The notes beneath the pieces are model-generated. The model was given only the letters and a program-made list of their open reading frames with translations. It was not told where the DNA came from and did no database searches. 64,000 bases of DNA from Ixodes scapularis (lineage: Eukaryota > Arthropoda > Arachnida > Ixodida > Ixodidae): contig NW_024609880.1 in the NCBI RefSeq assembly GCF_016920785.2, positions 55,990,121 to 56,054,120 on the forward strand, in the 5' to 3' direction. The translations under genes and the position numbers were made by a program. Of this stretch, positions 32,410 to 43,039 are shown in pieces. The stretch's first letter is position 1; every line of letters begins with the position of its first letter.

Positions 32410-33175
32410 GTTCCAAAGATAAGGCACTTAAAGAGGAAGCTGATATTACAAAATGGGACCTTCGAAAAAACGCATATCCAACAAGATTCGAAAACAGTAT
32501 CCACAGGGAACTTCGTGACCCATCTGCAGCCGAAAGAAACCCATCCCTCCATGTACTATCGCGGACTATCGCGGACTATCGCATGTGAGTACCTCAGAGG
32601 CACGAGCGAAGTTCTCACCCGTGCTCTCAAAACCATAATGCATAGCAGTGACACATGGGCCCGTTTCCCCGACCATTGGCCATAATCTTCCATTTCCAAA
32701 AGATCGTCATCCAAAAGTAAAAGCCCGGCCTTGTTTATCGTATTCCTTGCGCCGACCGCAACGCCTCATAGGTGGGGACACCAAGACCTTCCCCAAAAGT
32801 CAACGCAGACACAAATATGATGTAAGAAAAACAGGACACACAAGTAAACGCTCTCGCGGAACATGCAGAAAAGAAAAACCGCGTCGTCGACTTCGACAGC
32901 AGTGTCGTACTGGGCACCGAAAGAAACTGAAAAAAAAAAACGGCTCTTTTTAGAGTCCTGGCATATTCAGCATACCAAGAACAACCTGAACCGGTCGATT
33001 GGTACCCTCCGAAGCAGCTATATTCACGGGCTTCGAGGAGTCACAAAAAGAAGAACGATTTTAACGGCAACGACAAACAGAAGAAGAGAAAGACTAACAC
33101 CCAGCCAAATAAATCACCCGTGAACAAGTGACCGAGAAGCCCGCGAAACGTCAGGTTGTATAAACACAGTTGGTT
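32410..33175 (+). pseudogene. Penelope-like retroelement, connector and GIY-YIG endonuclease
   Basis: Read with frame changes: EYLRGTSEVLTRALKT (the conserved (P)Y-x-(R/K)G-x-SE-x-L-x-R block after the RT), LVYRIPCADRNASYVG (the GIY-YIG entry of Penelope endonucleases, normally YxIPCxxCxxxYxGxT), and RLFLESWHIQ...NRSIGTL near the C-terminus. The second Cys of the CxxC is replaced by Arg, and several stops and frameshifts are present, so the enzyme is dead. The 3' flank (33127-33155) contains CCCGCGAAACGTCAGG, a sequence style seen near Penelope hammerhead motifs. Confidence 0.8.
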
Positions 33176-33339
33176 AGAGCACCCCCAGCTTCCTTCATTG
33201 AAATTAATTCCCGACCCAAGAGAAATCTAGAAGAAAAAACAATCTAGATTTAAAGGGATGCTGCCCTGAAATTTGGAGCTCACCAAACAAGGCTGAAGCG
33301 ATTGGCGGGACGCTGCAAAGCACAGAAACATCCCTCACA

Positions 33340-34115
33340 CAGAGATATCTCTAATGGATGGCCGTATTTTTGGAAAAGAAGTGCGCGACTGAACACGGCA
33401 GACTAATGCCACTTAGAGCCACTAATTGAGCTACGCTTAGAGTATCGGCACTCTGTTCCCGATATTGCTGGGGGCGTCGGCATTTTGGTGCTTGTGCAGA
33501 GCGGACGCAGCTGCCGATCACCACGATTCAAAAGTGCGACTTCCTTAGTATTACACCTGGTGTAAGAAAGCTGTGCCAATAAATAAGCTACGCTTCAGAG
33601 TAGCGACACTTACCCATCTTTTGGCTTAAAATCATGGTTTCCAGTTATCTGAAGCTTTATCTGCAATCACAAGAAACGCTTTTTCGTCCTCTACGAATGT
33701 TTAAACAGTTCGCGACAGAGCAAAGTAATATAACATGAGCTTTCTAACACCGAACCTAATGCTGAGAAAGTCACACTTTTGAATCATGGCGATAGGCCGT
33801 TGCGTCTGCTCTGTACAAGCACCGAGATGGCGCCGCCCACAACAATATTGAGGAAGAGAGTGTCGGTACTCTAAGCGTAGCTCATTTACTGGCTCTACGG
33901 CCGACGAGGCCGACGAGACATGTGAAGTCGCGGTTCTCATTCCCTCTCCTCTTCGCTCCGTCCCCTCCAGCAGGTGAACCGAAGTGAGGAGGAGGGAAGC
34001 GAGGCCGCTTCCCCTCGTTCTCAGCTGTTCAAAGAGAATCGTGACGTCATAATCTTCGCTTGATCGCGCCCTTCTTTTCCAAAAATACGGCCATCCGTTT
34101 GAGGTATCGATGTAG
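33340..34115. mobile_element. Large foldback element, ~780 bp
   Basis: The left arm (33340-33590) and right arm (33725-34115) are inverted copies, for example GGCCGTATTTTTGGAAAAGA with its complement near 34075, and GAGCTACGCTTAGAGTA at 33428 and 33875. The right arm has about 130 extra bases containing TGACGTCA. No transposase. Confidence 0.85.
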
Positions 34116-34630
34116 GAGTGATGTTTCGGAGTTCGTAGAGTCCCGTTCAACGCTTCTGCGGTGTTATTTTGCGGAATCCTAATTTCGGTTCAGCATCCAA
34201 GTCAAGGGACTGTGAAATTATTTTTCAACTCCTTCCACCTTAGCTCACCTCTGAAGAGAATAGAGAAATCACTTGGTCGTGTCGTAGTATTTCACCAGAT
34301 CCGGTGACTCCAAGCCTCCACCGTGATTTTTTAAGCACACAGTGGAACATGTCATTCGCCAGCGATAATAAGTGTTCTCACGGCACCTCCTTGGCCACGA
34401 ACGCGAATCCTAATATTCGTCGACGAATTGATTGTTGACAAGCGCATACGTCCGAGTGACGCTGTGCTCGTGCCAAATGCGCGAGCTGGGTTCGGCTGAC
34501 GTGCTTCGGCGCTGCGGACGCATCACTGTGAAAAGGCGGAGGGCTTTCCAAGGAAGGAAGGTAAGAAATAGTCGACTGTATTTTCAAATCTTCGTATCGA
34601 AACGCAGGCTTGTGGCTTTCAAACCATCGT

Positions 34631-34872
34631 GTAGTGAAAGCTCGCGCAGCAGAACCCAGGGATCCTGGGTTCAATCCCCGCCCCTGCCCGTTTCGATCTG
34701 GATGAGCATCGTACCGGCTAGTGCAGTCGTGTATCATTAGTGCGTGGTGGACGTTAAAGACCCCAGGCTAGCGGTTGTACTGCACTGGCTCAATTGCTCA
34801 TCTACAGCTGGGAGACTCGTCGCCCGTTGAGGCAGACCAAGTTCTAGGCTATATAAACATACACACAACCCA
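34631..34872 (+). mobile_element. tRNA-derived SINE, 5'-truncated
   Basis: Box B region GGGTTCAATCCCCGCCC, then GATCTGGATGAGCATCGTAC, GACGTTAAAGACCCCAGG, TCGCCCGTTGAGGCAGAC, ending in CATACACACAACCC. It is the best-preserved body of the family; the part with box A is missing or degraded. Confidence 0.8.
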
Positions 34873-34954
34873 CGTTTTTCTACTCTCGTGGATTATAAAT
34901 TTTTTTTTGTCCTCTTAACGATACGCGATTAGTAAAATCCCGATCTAAAATCAT

Positions 34955-35503
34955 CTAATATAGAGAGAACAAAGAACAAGGAAGACGTTCACGGACAACC
35001 ACACTCAGGTAGCAACGACGAACATTTGTTTCCGAGCGAAAGATATTCGCGCGTTTACCAGGAAATGCATAAAAACGAGGGAGGGCAGAAAGGAAAAGGG
35101 TTATAATCAAGAGGGCAGATAACAACTCAGCCACTGTACCGTGACCGACCATGCTCTATCATTTTTCTAGTCCATGCCCGATAAATTTTATTTGACGTCA
35201 TCTCAAGGTTAACGATACAGATGAGACGCGTTCCTTCTGCAGACAAGACGTGAAAGGGAATTTACCAGACCAGAACTAGAAAAGTCATAAACATGGACAG
35301 TCACGGTACGGTGGCTCAGTCCTTATCTATCCTTGCGATTATAACCCTTTTCCCTTCTGCCCTCGCCCAATTTTTTTTTTATTTATTTAGATTATGGTTA
35401 ACGCGCGAATTTTCCATGCCCGGAAATAAACATTCGTCGTTGCTGACTGAAAGTGTGTGGTCGTCTGTGAACGTCCTCCTTGTTTTACTTTCTCTATTTT
35501 GAG
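34955..35503. mobile_element. Foldback element, ~550 bp with ~200-bp arms
   Basis: The left arm (34955-35155) and right arm (35290-35503) are inverted. AGAGAACAAAGAACAAGGA pairs with TCCTTGTTTTACTTTCTC, and GAGGGCAGAAAGGAAAAGGG pairs with CCCTTTTCCCTTCTGCCCTC. No coding region. Confidence 0.85.
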
Positions 35504-35691
35504 TACTCATAATTGCAACACTCTCGCTTTAACCATGCAGACCTAAAATTCTTTATCCCCGCTCAATACAAATTTCATGGTCCCTTTAACTGCAGCTTCG
35601 TTTTGTGTTCAACCGGCACATGCGAATCACAACCCACACCGAAGTGTCATTGGGGCTGCTTCTTTCCTCGGAAACAGCACTTCTTACCTAC

Positions 35692-35868
35692 AGTCCGTTG
35701 CAACTCAAGAAGGCCGGGCGAAAGAAAGGAAGGCTGGGAAGAAGGAAGCAGACGGAACGCTGGAGAGAGGAGGTTTCCCCTTCTCTTCTCCAGCGTTCCG
35801 TCTGGTTTCTACTTTCCGGCCTTCCTTTCCCTCGCCCTGCCTTCTTGAGTTTTTGCCAACGGACTATT
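35692..35868. mobile_element. Foldback MITE, ~177 bp
   Basis: AGTCCGTTGCAACTCAAGAA and TTCTTGAGTTTTTGCCAACG-GACT are inverted ends. The arms pair through GGAACGCTGGAGA / TCTCCAGCGTTCC with a short loop. The long frames on both strands here are arm artefacts. Confidence 0.85.
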
Positions 35869-36773
35869 AGCCCCGAGAGCGAACACAAGCGTCGCTGCGG
35901 TCGCCGCGCCCTGATTGGGTGAGGTGTACCGTGACGTCAGGAAGAGTACTCCGCTCCGCGATCTCGCATCGGCTCGCTTTCCAGCACCGGTTTCCTGGTT
36001 TGGCGTTGTGTGCCGCAAGCTCTTCGAGGAGCTGGACTTCGTTTACCTGGTGTGCAAGACGTTGAGTTAAGCCGATATTGACGTGCTTCCGTACATTTTA
36101 TAAGCCTGCTTGTCCCTTTTAACTTTAAAATTAGGTTAAAAATCCCGAAAGCTATCGGCGGAGGCAATTCCGCCGATGTACCTCCCCGTTCCTCCACACG
36201 ACGCAAGGCAATCTTGCGAGGGGTCGGTGAAGCGGTGGCGCGAGTGTTTCAGACGCTGGAATTCTGTTCCTTGCACGTTTATGATTTAAGACGATATTAC
36301 ATCCCGCTTTCAAGGCATTTGAAGTGGCATTTATATCATAGGCCTTTGGGTGGTCGGCAAATTAGCTCGCGACCCTGACTCTGCGCTGCCACTCTGCATG
36401 CGCTGGTTCGCAGATGTTTTAAAGGCCCTGCGTCTGATGATCTTGAAAGTGCTCGTGGAACAGGGTTGTTTTCAATAAATGTAGCTTCTTCGTGAATTAA
36501 TTATATAGTTTACACACGCATGTAGGCATATTTCTTAGAAGCTGCACAATTACTGGAAATTAGTTTGTATGGTAGCAGCAAAAACGGCCGAATTGCCCCC
36601 AGTTGTCTGTATGATATGTATTGAACTGCCAAACTATGCACGGCAATAGTGCCGTAATATGCAATGTTTATACTTTACTTTTTCCTGACATTCTTTATTC
36701 CAGCCTTGGGTATTCCGAAAATACACCGTTTAGTCTGAATTGTCATTTCCGATTAAAAGGGACACTGCTGCAG

Positions 36774-36929
36774 GTACCCAAAAGCTTCCTCAACCTCCAA
36801 ACTCCCTAGAGCTGGACTCTCTGACATCAGAGGCAAACAGGAGTAAAAGCAAGCATTCGAACGTCTGTCTAGTGGTAGATGCAGCACTAGCAGCAGAAAA
36901 TGTGGAACCTGTGGAGGGCGACAGTCTGC
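36774..36929 (+). CDS. Unassigned candidate exon
   Basis: Good acceptor (GACACTGCTGCAG) and donor (CTGC|GTGAGA). It is 156 bp, symmetric phase 1-1. It encodes LELDSLTSEANRSKSKHSNV and VVDAALAAENVEPVEGDSLR, an acidic-hydrophilic segment with no domain I recognise. It lies on the strand opposite the C16orf89-like gene, inside its large intron. It could be an exon of another gene or chance. Confidence 0.3.
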
Positions 36930-37714
36930 GTGAGAAAAGCTTCTGGTATTTTAGCTTCAGGACAATTCGATTTAAGTAAAATTTCAATTTTAGGCCTTAA
37001 GAGGCTAATAACGAGCTAGACACCATCGCTTACGTTTGTTATACATTACTTGAGAGTTGATATAAACAAGTCCACAGATACCACCCGTGTAGTCCATTAA
37101 AATACTATCCGAATCCAGCAAAGGTCAAATGCGAGCAATGTATATAATAAATGTTCCTTGTTTTTTTTTTTTTTACTTTGCCCCTGCACTTGGGCAGTTT
37201 TACTTGTAATTCTCTCTTCATGGCCCAGACTGTACTTAACATGTTGCTCGAGCAGCATTCAGCTTTTCTGCTTCGGCGATCTTGTTTAAAAACAGAGATA
37301 CAAAAAAAAATAATATGCATAACCTGCCTATTCATTCAGACCATCAGCAGCATTTATTGTGCAAAATGTAAATCTATAGTGATGCTCCTGCAATTGTGGC
37401 CATATTTCTTTATTTTCATATACCAGCTGTGATTCATGCGTTGCCTGCCCTGTCAACCATGCTTAAAACGTTGGTTGAAGTTTCGCCTGTAGCTACAGGC
37501 CATACCTAAATAAAGGCTCATATAAAAATTTACATTTCCTACGAAAAACACAAAAAAAATTAAATAGAAACGATCGCGCCGTCAGCTAGCGTCGTCACAG
37601 CCTCCACAGGGCGAGCGGGGCGAGTCAGGGAAAATTTCTCTCCTCGCCGTGACGCCACCCCGGTTCGCCGTAAGGGGGCGCCACGCGAACTTCTCGGGGC
37701 TAATAGACCAACCC

Positions 37715-38303
37715 CAGCGGCAACGTTACTAAAACACTCAGTTGGGAAACTCCCATAGAGACAGCTTTGAAAAAGTGGCCCCAAACTGTCTCCGAGCACC
37801 GAGCTAATGACGAACACAACGACACCATTTCTCCCGCAGCGGCCACTCGAGGAACAGCACGTGACTTCTATTTTGGCGTTAAGAACAGATATAGCGGTAG
37901 AGGTTACAGGGGTGCCACCCCCGTCTCCCCGGCGGACGCGCCGCGTCGACCTACCGAAGTTAAAATGCACCTAGGGCGGGACGTGCTACCTGAAAGGCCC
38001 GCTGAGGCATGGTTGTATAAAAACAATACTAATTGTACCGCAAAACCCTGCAAACTAAAGATTTTAAAAACATAACGCGCCCCTCTTTTGGTACTAAACT
38101 CCAATAAATTTCATACAAAAAGAGTTTTTTTCGTTTGTTTTTACGCAAAAACAGGCTTTCAAAAAGCTCAAGGTGACCACAGTACAGACAAATGATAAAG
38201 AGTGGCGCTGTTGTCGCATTTAGCTCGGTCTCGGTGGACGCCAGCGGCCCAGGTTTCGACGGCGAGTTTCCCAACTGAGTGTTTTAGTAACGTTGCCCAG
38301 CGG
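37715..38303. mobile_element. TIR element, ~590 bp with ~38-bp ends
   Basis: The left CAGCGGCAACGTTACTAAAA and on through GTTGGGAAACTC is inverted at 38264-38301. No transposase. A 22-bp direct repeat CCAGCGGACTGTTTAC follows at the right end (38298-38335). Confidence 0.75.
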
Positions 38304-38370
38304 ACTGTTTACTGTTGGCCAGCGGACTGTTTACAAACAAGCCCGCGTATGCCCACACCAGGTGTGGGCA

Positions 38371-38517
38371 CTGCGCATGCGCAGAAACCGGAATCGCGTT
38401 AAGTGAAGCGTCTGCGCATGCGCAGTGACGTTGACAGCGCCACCACAGCTGCGTCACGTCAGGGCCGTGTGTTGGTCCCGAGACGATTTGCAGGCATTCA
38501 GATCACGCGCATGCGCA
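38371..38517. promoter_or_regulatory. Cluster of three TGCGCATGCGCA-type (NRF-1-like) motifs
   Basis: CTGCGCATGCGCAG at 38371-38384, TGCGCATGCGCA at 38412-38423 (followed by TGACG), and CGCGCATGCGCA at 38506-38517, in a GC-rich segment. In metazoans this palindrome binds NRF-1 family factors at promoters. No transcription start can be placed, and GCGCATGCGCAG also occurs in transposon debris at 14345. Confidence 0.4.
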
Positions 38518-38639
38518 CTTGGGGGTTGGGAACCCCATGCCTGTGTCCTGTTTTCTTCAACATCGAACCCGCAAAAAATATATATATTTTTTTTTGTTTG
38601 ACATCGAAAATCAACATTGAAAAACAGCGAATCTAATGA

Positions 38640-39560
38640 AAAAAATAAATAAATAAACCCAGAAAGTTCAGAACCCTAGAACATTGTGAGGTATAACTAG
38701 GGTTTCGTATTTTCGGTACATACCGATAAACAAATAAAAATTAACTCCCCAGGCGGTTTTCTCTGAATCGGTAAAAGCCGAAAACCCCCCAAAATAAAGC
38801 AAACATTAAAAAAAAAAAAGAGAAACCTGTCTGCTTTACAGAATACACCTTTTACCCTACCTTTTTTTTTTATCTGTTTTTTTTTTTTTATCGAAACCGC
38901 AAACTCCTTGCTCTGTTTCCTTCCCTAACCTTTACCAGCATTACTGACGAAAATATTACAATTTATAAGTTATAAATATTATTTTCTTCACTAATTATAC
39001 AGTCGGTTTACAACACAAGCCCGATAAACACCGATATATTTCTGGCTTTGAAATTAGATACCGAAAATAAACTGACTTCAAAGCAAAAAATAAACACGGA
39101 TAAATAACCCTTTGAAGAAAAATAATTACCGAAAACACGGAACCCTATACAGTTATTGCTTACAATGTTGCAACACACTGTAGATGGAACTTCGCTTTGA
39201 ATATGTAACTGTTCACTTACGAGTTACGACACGACGTGCAGAAAGGGGACTTAGTTGATGAAAGAAGAGTTTTTTTGTTTTTTTTTATAACTTTTTTTCT
39301 CCACTTCTGCGACCCCATCAGTGCTTATAAAGAAAAAAACAAAAATATTTTTGATAGCAATATTACTAGAACAAAAGGAATACAGACCCAACCTCTGTAT
39401 TCTCACCTAATTGTGAGGTGTTTTTCCCCCTATTTCTAGAATTGCACGCATTCATTAAATGAACGAAAGCACTGTCCTCGTTTTTCTTTTCATTAGAACG
39501 AATGACGCGTGTTTCACAGGTTATAGGGGTCAAGTAATACTTCGAAGCGGTATTTACTGC
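38640..39560. other. AT-rich intron stretch, nothing recognised
   Basis: A- and T-rich tracts and short frames only. Contains CCGATAAACA/GAAAAC-type repeats at 38715-38790 and 39020-39150, possibly transposon debris. Confidence 0.4.
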
Positions 39561-39631
39561 AAGAAGTTGAGTGCGAGCGAAGCCAAAGCTAAGTAAGAGA
39601 GCCCCGTGCTTTGATGCCAAGCATCTCATTG

Positions 39632-39725
39632 TCGCTCAGCAGTCAATCAGATGCAACATTAGCCTATAAGAACGCCAAAGAACCAATCACGGAGCATGAA
39701 GCGGGAATTAACAGAATGAGCCACG
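39632..39725 (+). repeat. Dispersed repeat, copy 2 of 3
   Basis: AGTCAATCAGATGCAACATT, then AAGAACGCCAAAGAACCAAT and ATGAGCCACGCCCC; related to 5505-5590 and 41378-41463. Confidence 0.5.
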
Positions 39726-39908
39726 CCCCGCGCTTTTCTAGCTGTCAGTGACCCCATAGCGATGTGCCAGACAACTTCCGCCCTCCCTGAGAGGTATATA
39801 GTAGTCAAGCCCTTTAGATTCTCCTTGGACTCAGCGACAACCTTGAATAAAGCTGGAAAAGTATTAACGGGTGATTTTGAAAAGGTATTTTCATTAATGA
39901 TTTCTTAC

Positions 39909-40046
39909 CCTTCATATGGAGAGGGTCCTGAACCTTTTGATACCTCACGATGCCCCAGTCAAAGAGCTCAGAGGTGGCATTGACCAGCGCTTTGCTTCGG
40001 ACGAGTGCTCGCCTCCACAAGACACTTTCTGGTGAACTTCTAGAGC
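39909..40046 (-). CDS. C16orf89-like protein, exon 2 of those visible
   Basis: Acceptor TTGTTTTTTTCAG-type (40047) and donor AAGG|GTAAGA (39908), 138 bp, phase 1-1. It encodes SSPESVLWRRALVRSKALVN and ends KVQDPLHMK. The end joins exon 3 as DPLHMK-V-MLPLVRPGSW. This agrees with the family's LSDPKY...L-x-PGFW. Confidence 0.75.
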
Positions 40047-41377
40047 CTGAAAAAAACAACAACAGATATCAAACTATTTTTTGAGTTAGCTTACAAAAAC
40101 ATCGGGATAAACGACTCAAGAAACCACAAGCGCGACTTCGAGCTCTTGAATATCAACACAGTTATATGATCTGTCAATTACATTTTGTCCAATTTCGTCG
40201 TTACTCCCTGGCTGACGAGACCGAAAGAAAACATTGATGTTCTCTACTACAGGGCATCTGGTCGTCGCCAACTTGCAAAGTGTTCATTCTGAGTCGCTTG
40301 AAGGGCTGTCGACACAGGGCACGCTTTCTGCTGTGGACAACATATGACATGTTTTTTTGTTGTTGTTGTTTTTGTTTTTAAAGGCGCGCACGTTTGTTTT
40401 GCTGTGCACAGTAGAAGGTGCGTCTTGTTTGTCGTCCACAACGCGAAATAAATCACCTTCTTTCAAATGACATGCCCCACTCCCGTGGTGATGCAGTATG
40501 ACGTAAATATTGGAGAGGTTCATTCAAGCACCTTGAGTCACGAAATGAGACGTCAAACCTCTAATAGGCAATACGGAAAATAGCAGCGCCCCTAAGGATT
40601 CAAGTACACCCTCGTAGCACGAGACTGTCAACGAGTAGTTTCGGTTTCGGTTTCGCTGGGTTGTGTATCTGTCGTCTGCTATCGTCTCCGCACCGTCATG
40701 GTTCACGCCGTCGTGGATTGCTCCACACTTACGCGCGATGCAGTAAGTACCATTTTCTTCTCGTGGCTACATATCAGACACAGCGAATAACGAAAACAAT
40801 CACGATTTTGCTGGCACTTGGAGGGTGCGAAAAAGACGCAACGGCCAAGTCAAGGGAACGCAGATAGACGTACGCCAAACGCTGGGCCAGTTCAACTTCA
40901 AGCATTTGTTTGTACACGACGGTACACGACGGTGGTGAAAAACTGAGGAAACTGACCACAGGAATGATCAAAACACTGTCGCGGGCCCGCGGGTTGACCT
41001 GCACTTGCCGAATGCCTTAGAACGCGGAACGCTGGCGTCCGACGTTTGACTATCGCATTTGAACTCGTTCGACGAGTGTAATGGAGACAACGTGCAGCCT
41101 TTGTCTTCATTGCAGTCGTTGAACAGGTTAGAACGCCCAAGCGCCAGCCGTCTGGCGTTTCGGCTCCCGCATTCAAACGCGCTGGGCGAGCGTACAGCGG
41201 TGACATAACCTGCCAGCTTCACGTCTACCCACTAAACATTCCAATCAGAGCTCGACGCTGTGACGTCACCGCGCGCTCTCGTATCCTCCTCTCCCTCACT
41301 TTCTCGGCGCATAGTCGCCGACAGCTTAATAAGAAACGCGGGGCGTGGCGAGTCCCGATCATCTATTATCGCACCGC

Positions 41378-41463
41378 AGCCAATGAGATTGCTGCATTAG
41401 CCGATAAGAACGCCGAAGGACCGATCACGAAGCAGCAAGTGTGATTATAATAAGCCGCGCCCT
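41378..41463 (+). repeat. Dispersed repeat, copy 3 of 3
   Basis: CAATGAGATTGCTGCATTAG, CCGATAAGAACGCCGAAGGA, then AATAAGCCGCGCCC. Related to the copies at 5.5 and 39.6 kb. Confidence 0.5.
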
Positions 41464-41484
41464 ACCAATCGGAGGAAAACGTAC

Positions 41485-41544
41485 CCACGGCGTCCTCGTC
41501 AGGGTGCGATGTCTCCAGGCGATGAATAACGATCTGAAGTTGAT
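41485..41544 (-). CDS. C16orf89-like protein, first visible exon
   Basis: A short 60-bp exon with acceptor CTATTCTTCTTTTCAG and donor GTGG|GTACGT, phase 1-1. It encodes QLQIVIHRLETSHPDEDAV and aligns with the family's LE-x-QL-x-x-V-x-x-x-W segment. Being short, it rests mainly on phase agreement, splice signals and position. Confidence 0.6.
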
Positions 41545-42136
41545 CTGAAAAGAAGAATAGAAAAGACGAAAACAAACATTAATGTTGATTTAACGAAACT
41601 GCTGTAACGCTCAGTCACCCTGTTGAATATCACTTATATTGTTTTGTCACTGTTTGGTCTTTGTTGCGTTACTCTAAACGCTGACTTGTTTATAAACAGT
41701 ATGTCTGTGTTTGCCGAGAGACCCCGAAATGTAAGCCTCGATTTGGTTTCATCAAAATCGAAGAAAACAGAAAATATCCTAAATTAAATGCTGTCCTTAA
41801 AAAAAAAAAAAAAAGAAAAAAAAAAAAAGATACTTTAAGTTTTACGGAAAGAAATCTCCATCCATAGTTTCATTTTTATTTTAATCCGGTATATGGCCGG
41901 TATTGAAGTGTCCGCGCTGCTGCTTTATCAGGAACCACATCCCTTAAATCTTTTCACTCTCTTATAGGCACCGGGACGTTCTCCAAGTGTTCGGGTCCCG
42001 CGCATGTTTCATAAAGTTTGTGAAATCCAAAGACTGTGCCTCGTTTGCTTCAACGTAAGCCGTGATAAACGCTGATTTATGTCGTCCGACCCGGAAAATT
42101 AACACAGCAAAACACCAAAGCGGGGCGGATAAAATT

Positions 42137-42165
42137 CCCCCCCCCCCCCCCCCAAAAAAAAAAAG
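42137..42165. repeat. Poly-C then poly-A tract
   Basis: About 17 C followed by about 11 A; source of proline- and glycine-rich frames. Confidence 0.85.
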
Positions 42166-42644
42166 AAAGGGGGGTGGGGGAAAGAAAAAGTACACCTCCA
42201 AATTCGGAGAAAAAGTAACCCCGAAAACAAGGACACCTACCCAGCTTTCTATCACTAATCAACCAGACGAAAAGTGCCGAGTCAGTGGGCTGGGGACGCA
42301 TGCGAGGCGTCCGTTATTCCGCAGAAGGCATCTACTGCGCATGCTCAGAGCGCGTTCCAGTCTCCAGTAGACAAAGGTGGCGGCGTGCAGAAGACAAGTT
42401 AGACCCCCTTTCAAAAGTCACATGCCGATTATAGGAAGGTCGGAACCACTGTACAATGGCGGAGCAACCCACATGTTGGAACGTGCAAGTAATTCCAGAA
42501 AACAGAAAACGACGGAGCGCAGTCAGCGCTAGGAGCCGAAGAGTCAATCAAACAGCGTCAAAAGTGCAACGTCACTGCGCTCGTCACCTTTCTCTGCGAA
42601 TGTGTTTTTGTTATTGCCTTTTTATCCAACCCAACACAAAGCCC

Positions 42645-42797
42645 GTGTTCCAAAATTTACTCGATCTTACTCCAGGGTAAGGGTTTTGTACCCCTGGCGT
42701 TCTAAAACCTACCCGCGTCCAGCGTTTTTCAATCTGTGCTGTCACGTGATACAATCCGCCGGAGTAACTCGGATCCATTTGGGTAAGATTTGGAACA
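42645..42797. mobile_element. MITE, sister of 674-821
   Basis: Inverted ends GTGTTCCAAA and TTTGGAACAC, with an inner ACTCGATCTTACTCCAGGGT shared with the first copy. About 153 bp. Confidence 0.7.
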
Positions 42798-43039
42798 CAG
42801 CCATAAAGTGCGCCGTGGCGTTGCAGTTTTAGCCCGCCATTGTACAGGGATTCCACAGCGGAAACAGAGGGTAGTCTTTCGAAAGGGTCTATTGGAATGG
42901 CCCGTAAAAACGGTCCCATCAAAATAGACCACGCATCCGTCCGGCCACCGCCCGACGCCTGTCTTCCTGTCAACAGTCCCGAGGCCATGTCGGAAAAAAA
43001 ACAAAAACTTATCTCTGGTTGCATTTTATGCTCGCCACA

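Larger units (their letters stand above)
17741..41544 (-). other. C16orf89/UPF0764 (DUF4735) homologue, gene span, 7 exons
   Basis: Seven minus-strand exons can be chained with compatible phases: 41544-41485, 40046-39909, 30290-30143, 24372-24141, 20499-20343, 19463-19340 and 18005-17741. They give about 374 residues, close to the family's usual length. The strongest evidence is across the exon 5/6 junction, which reads LQDLFIEQ|IGFCGMAGFPDFYRP and then WIRTIQSWEREDGCF. This matches the conserved core of vertebrate C16orf89 (RD-I/L-F-M-E-x-I-x-FCG-M-GGF-x-DFY...W...GCF). The family is predicted to be secreted or luminal and is thyroid-enriched in vertebrates; its biochemical role is unknown. 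The N-terminal signal-peptide exon is not found and may lie above 41.6 kb. Introns hold most of the window's nested transposons. No frame-breaking change is seen in the seven exons. Confidence 0.8.

Noticed and set aside
35513..35922. Several 97-111-residue frames on both strands
   Set aside because: They mirror each other across the foldback at 35692-35868, as expected from an inverted repeat.
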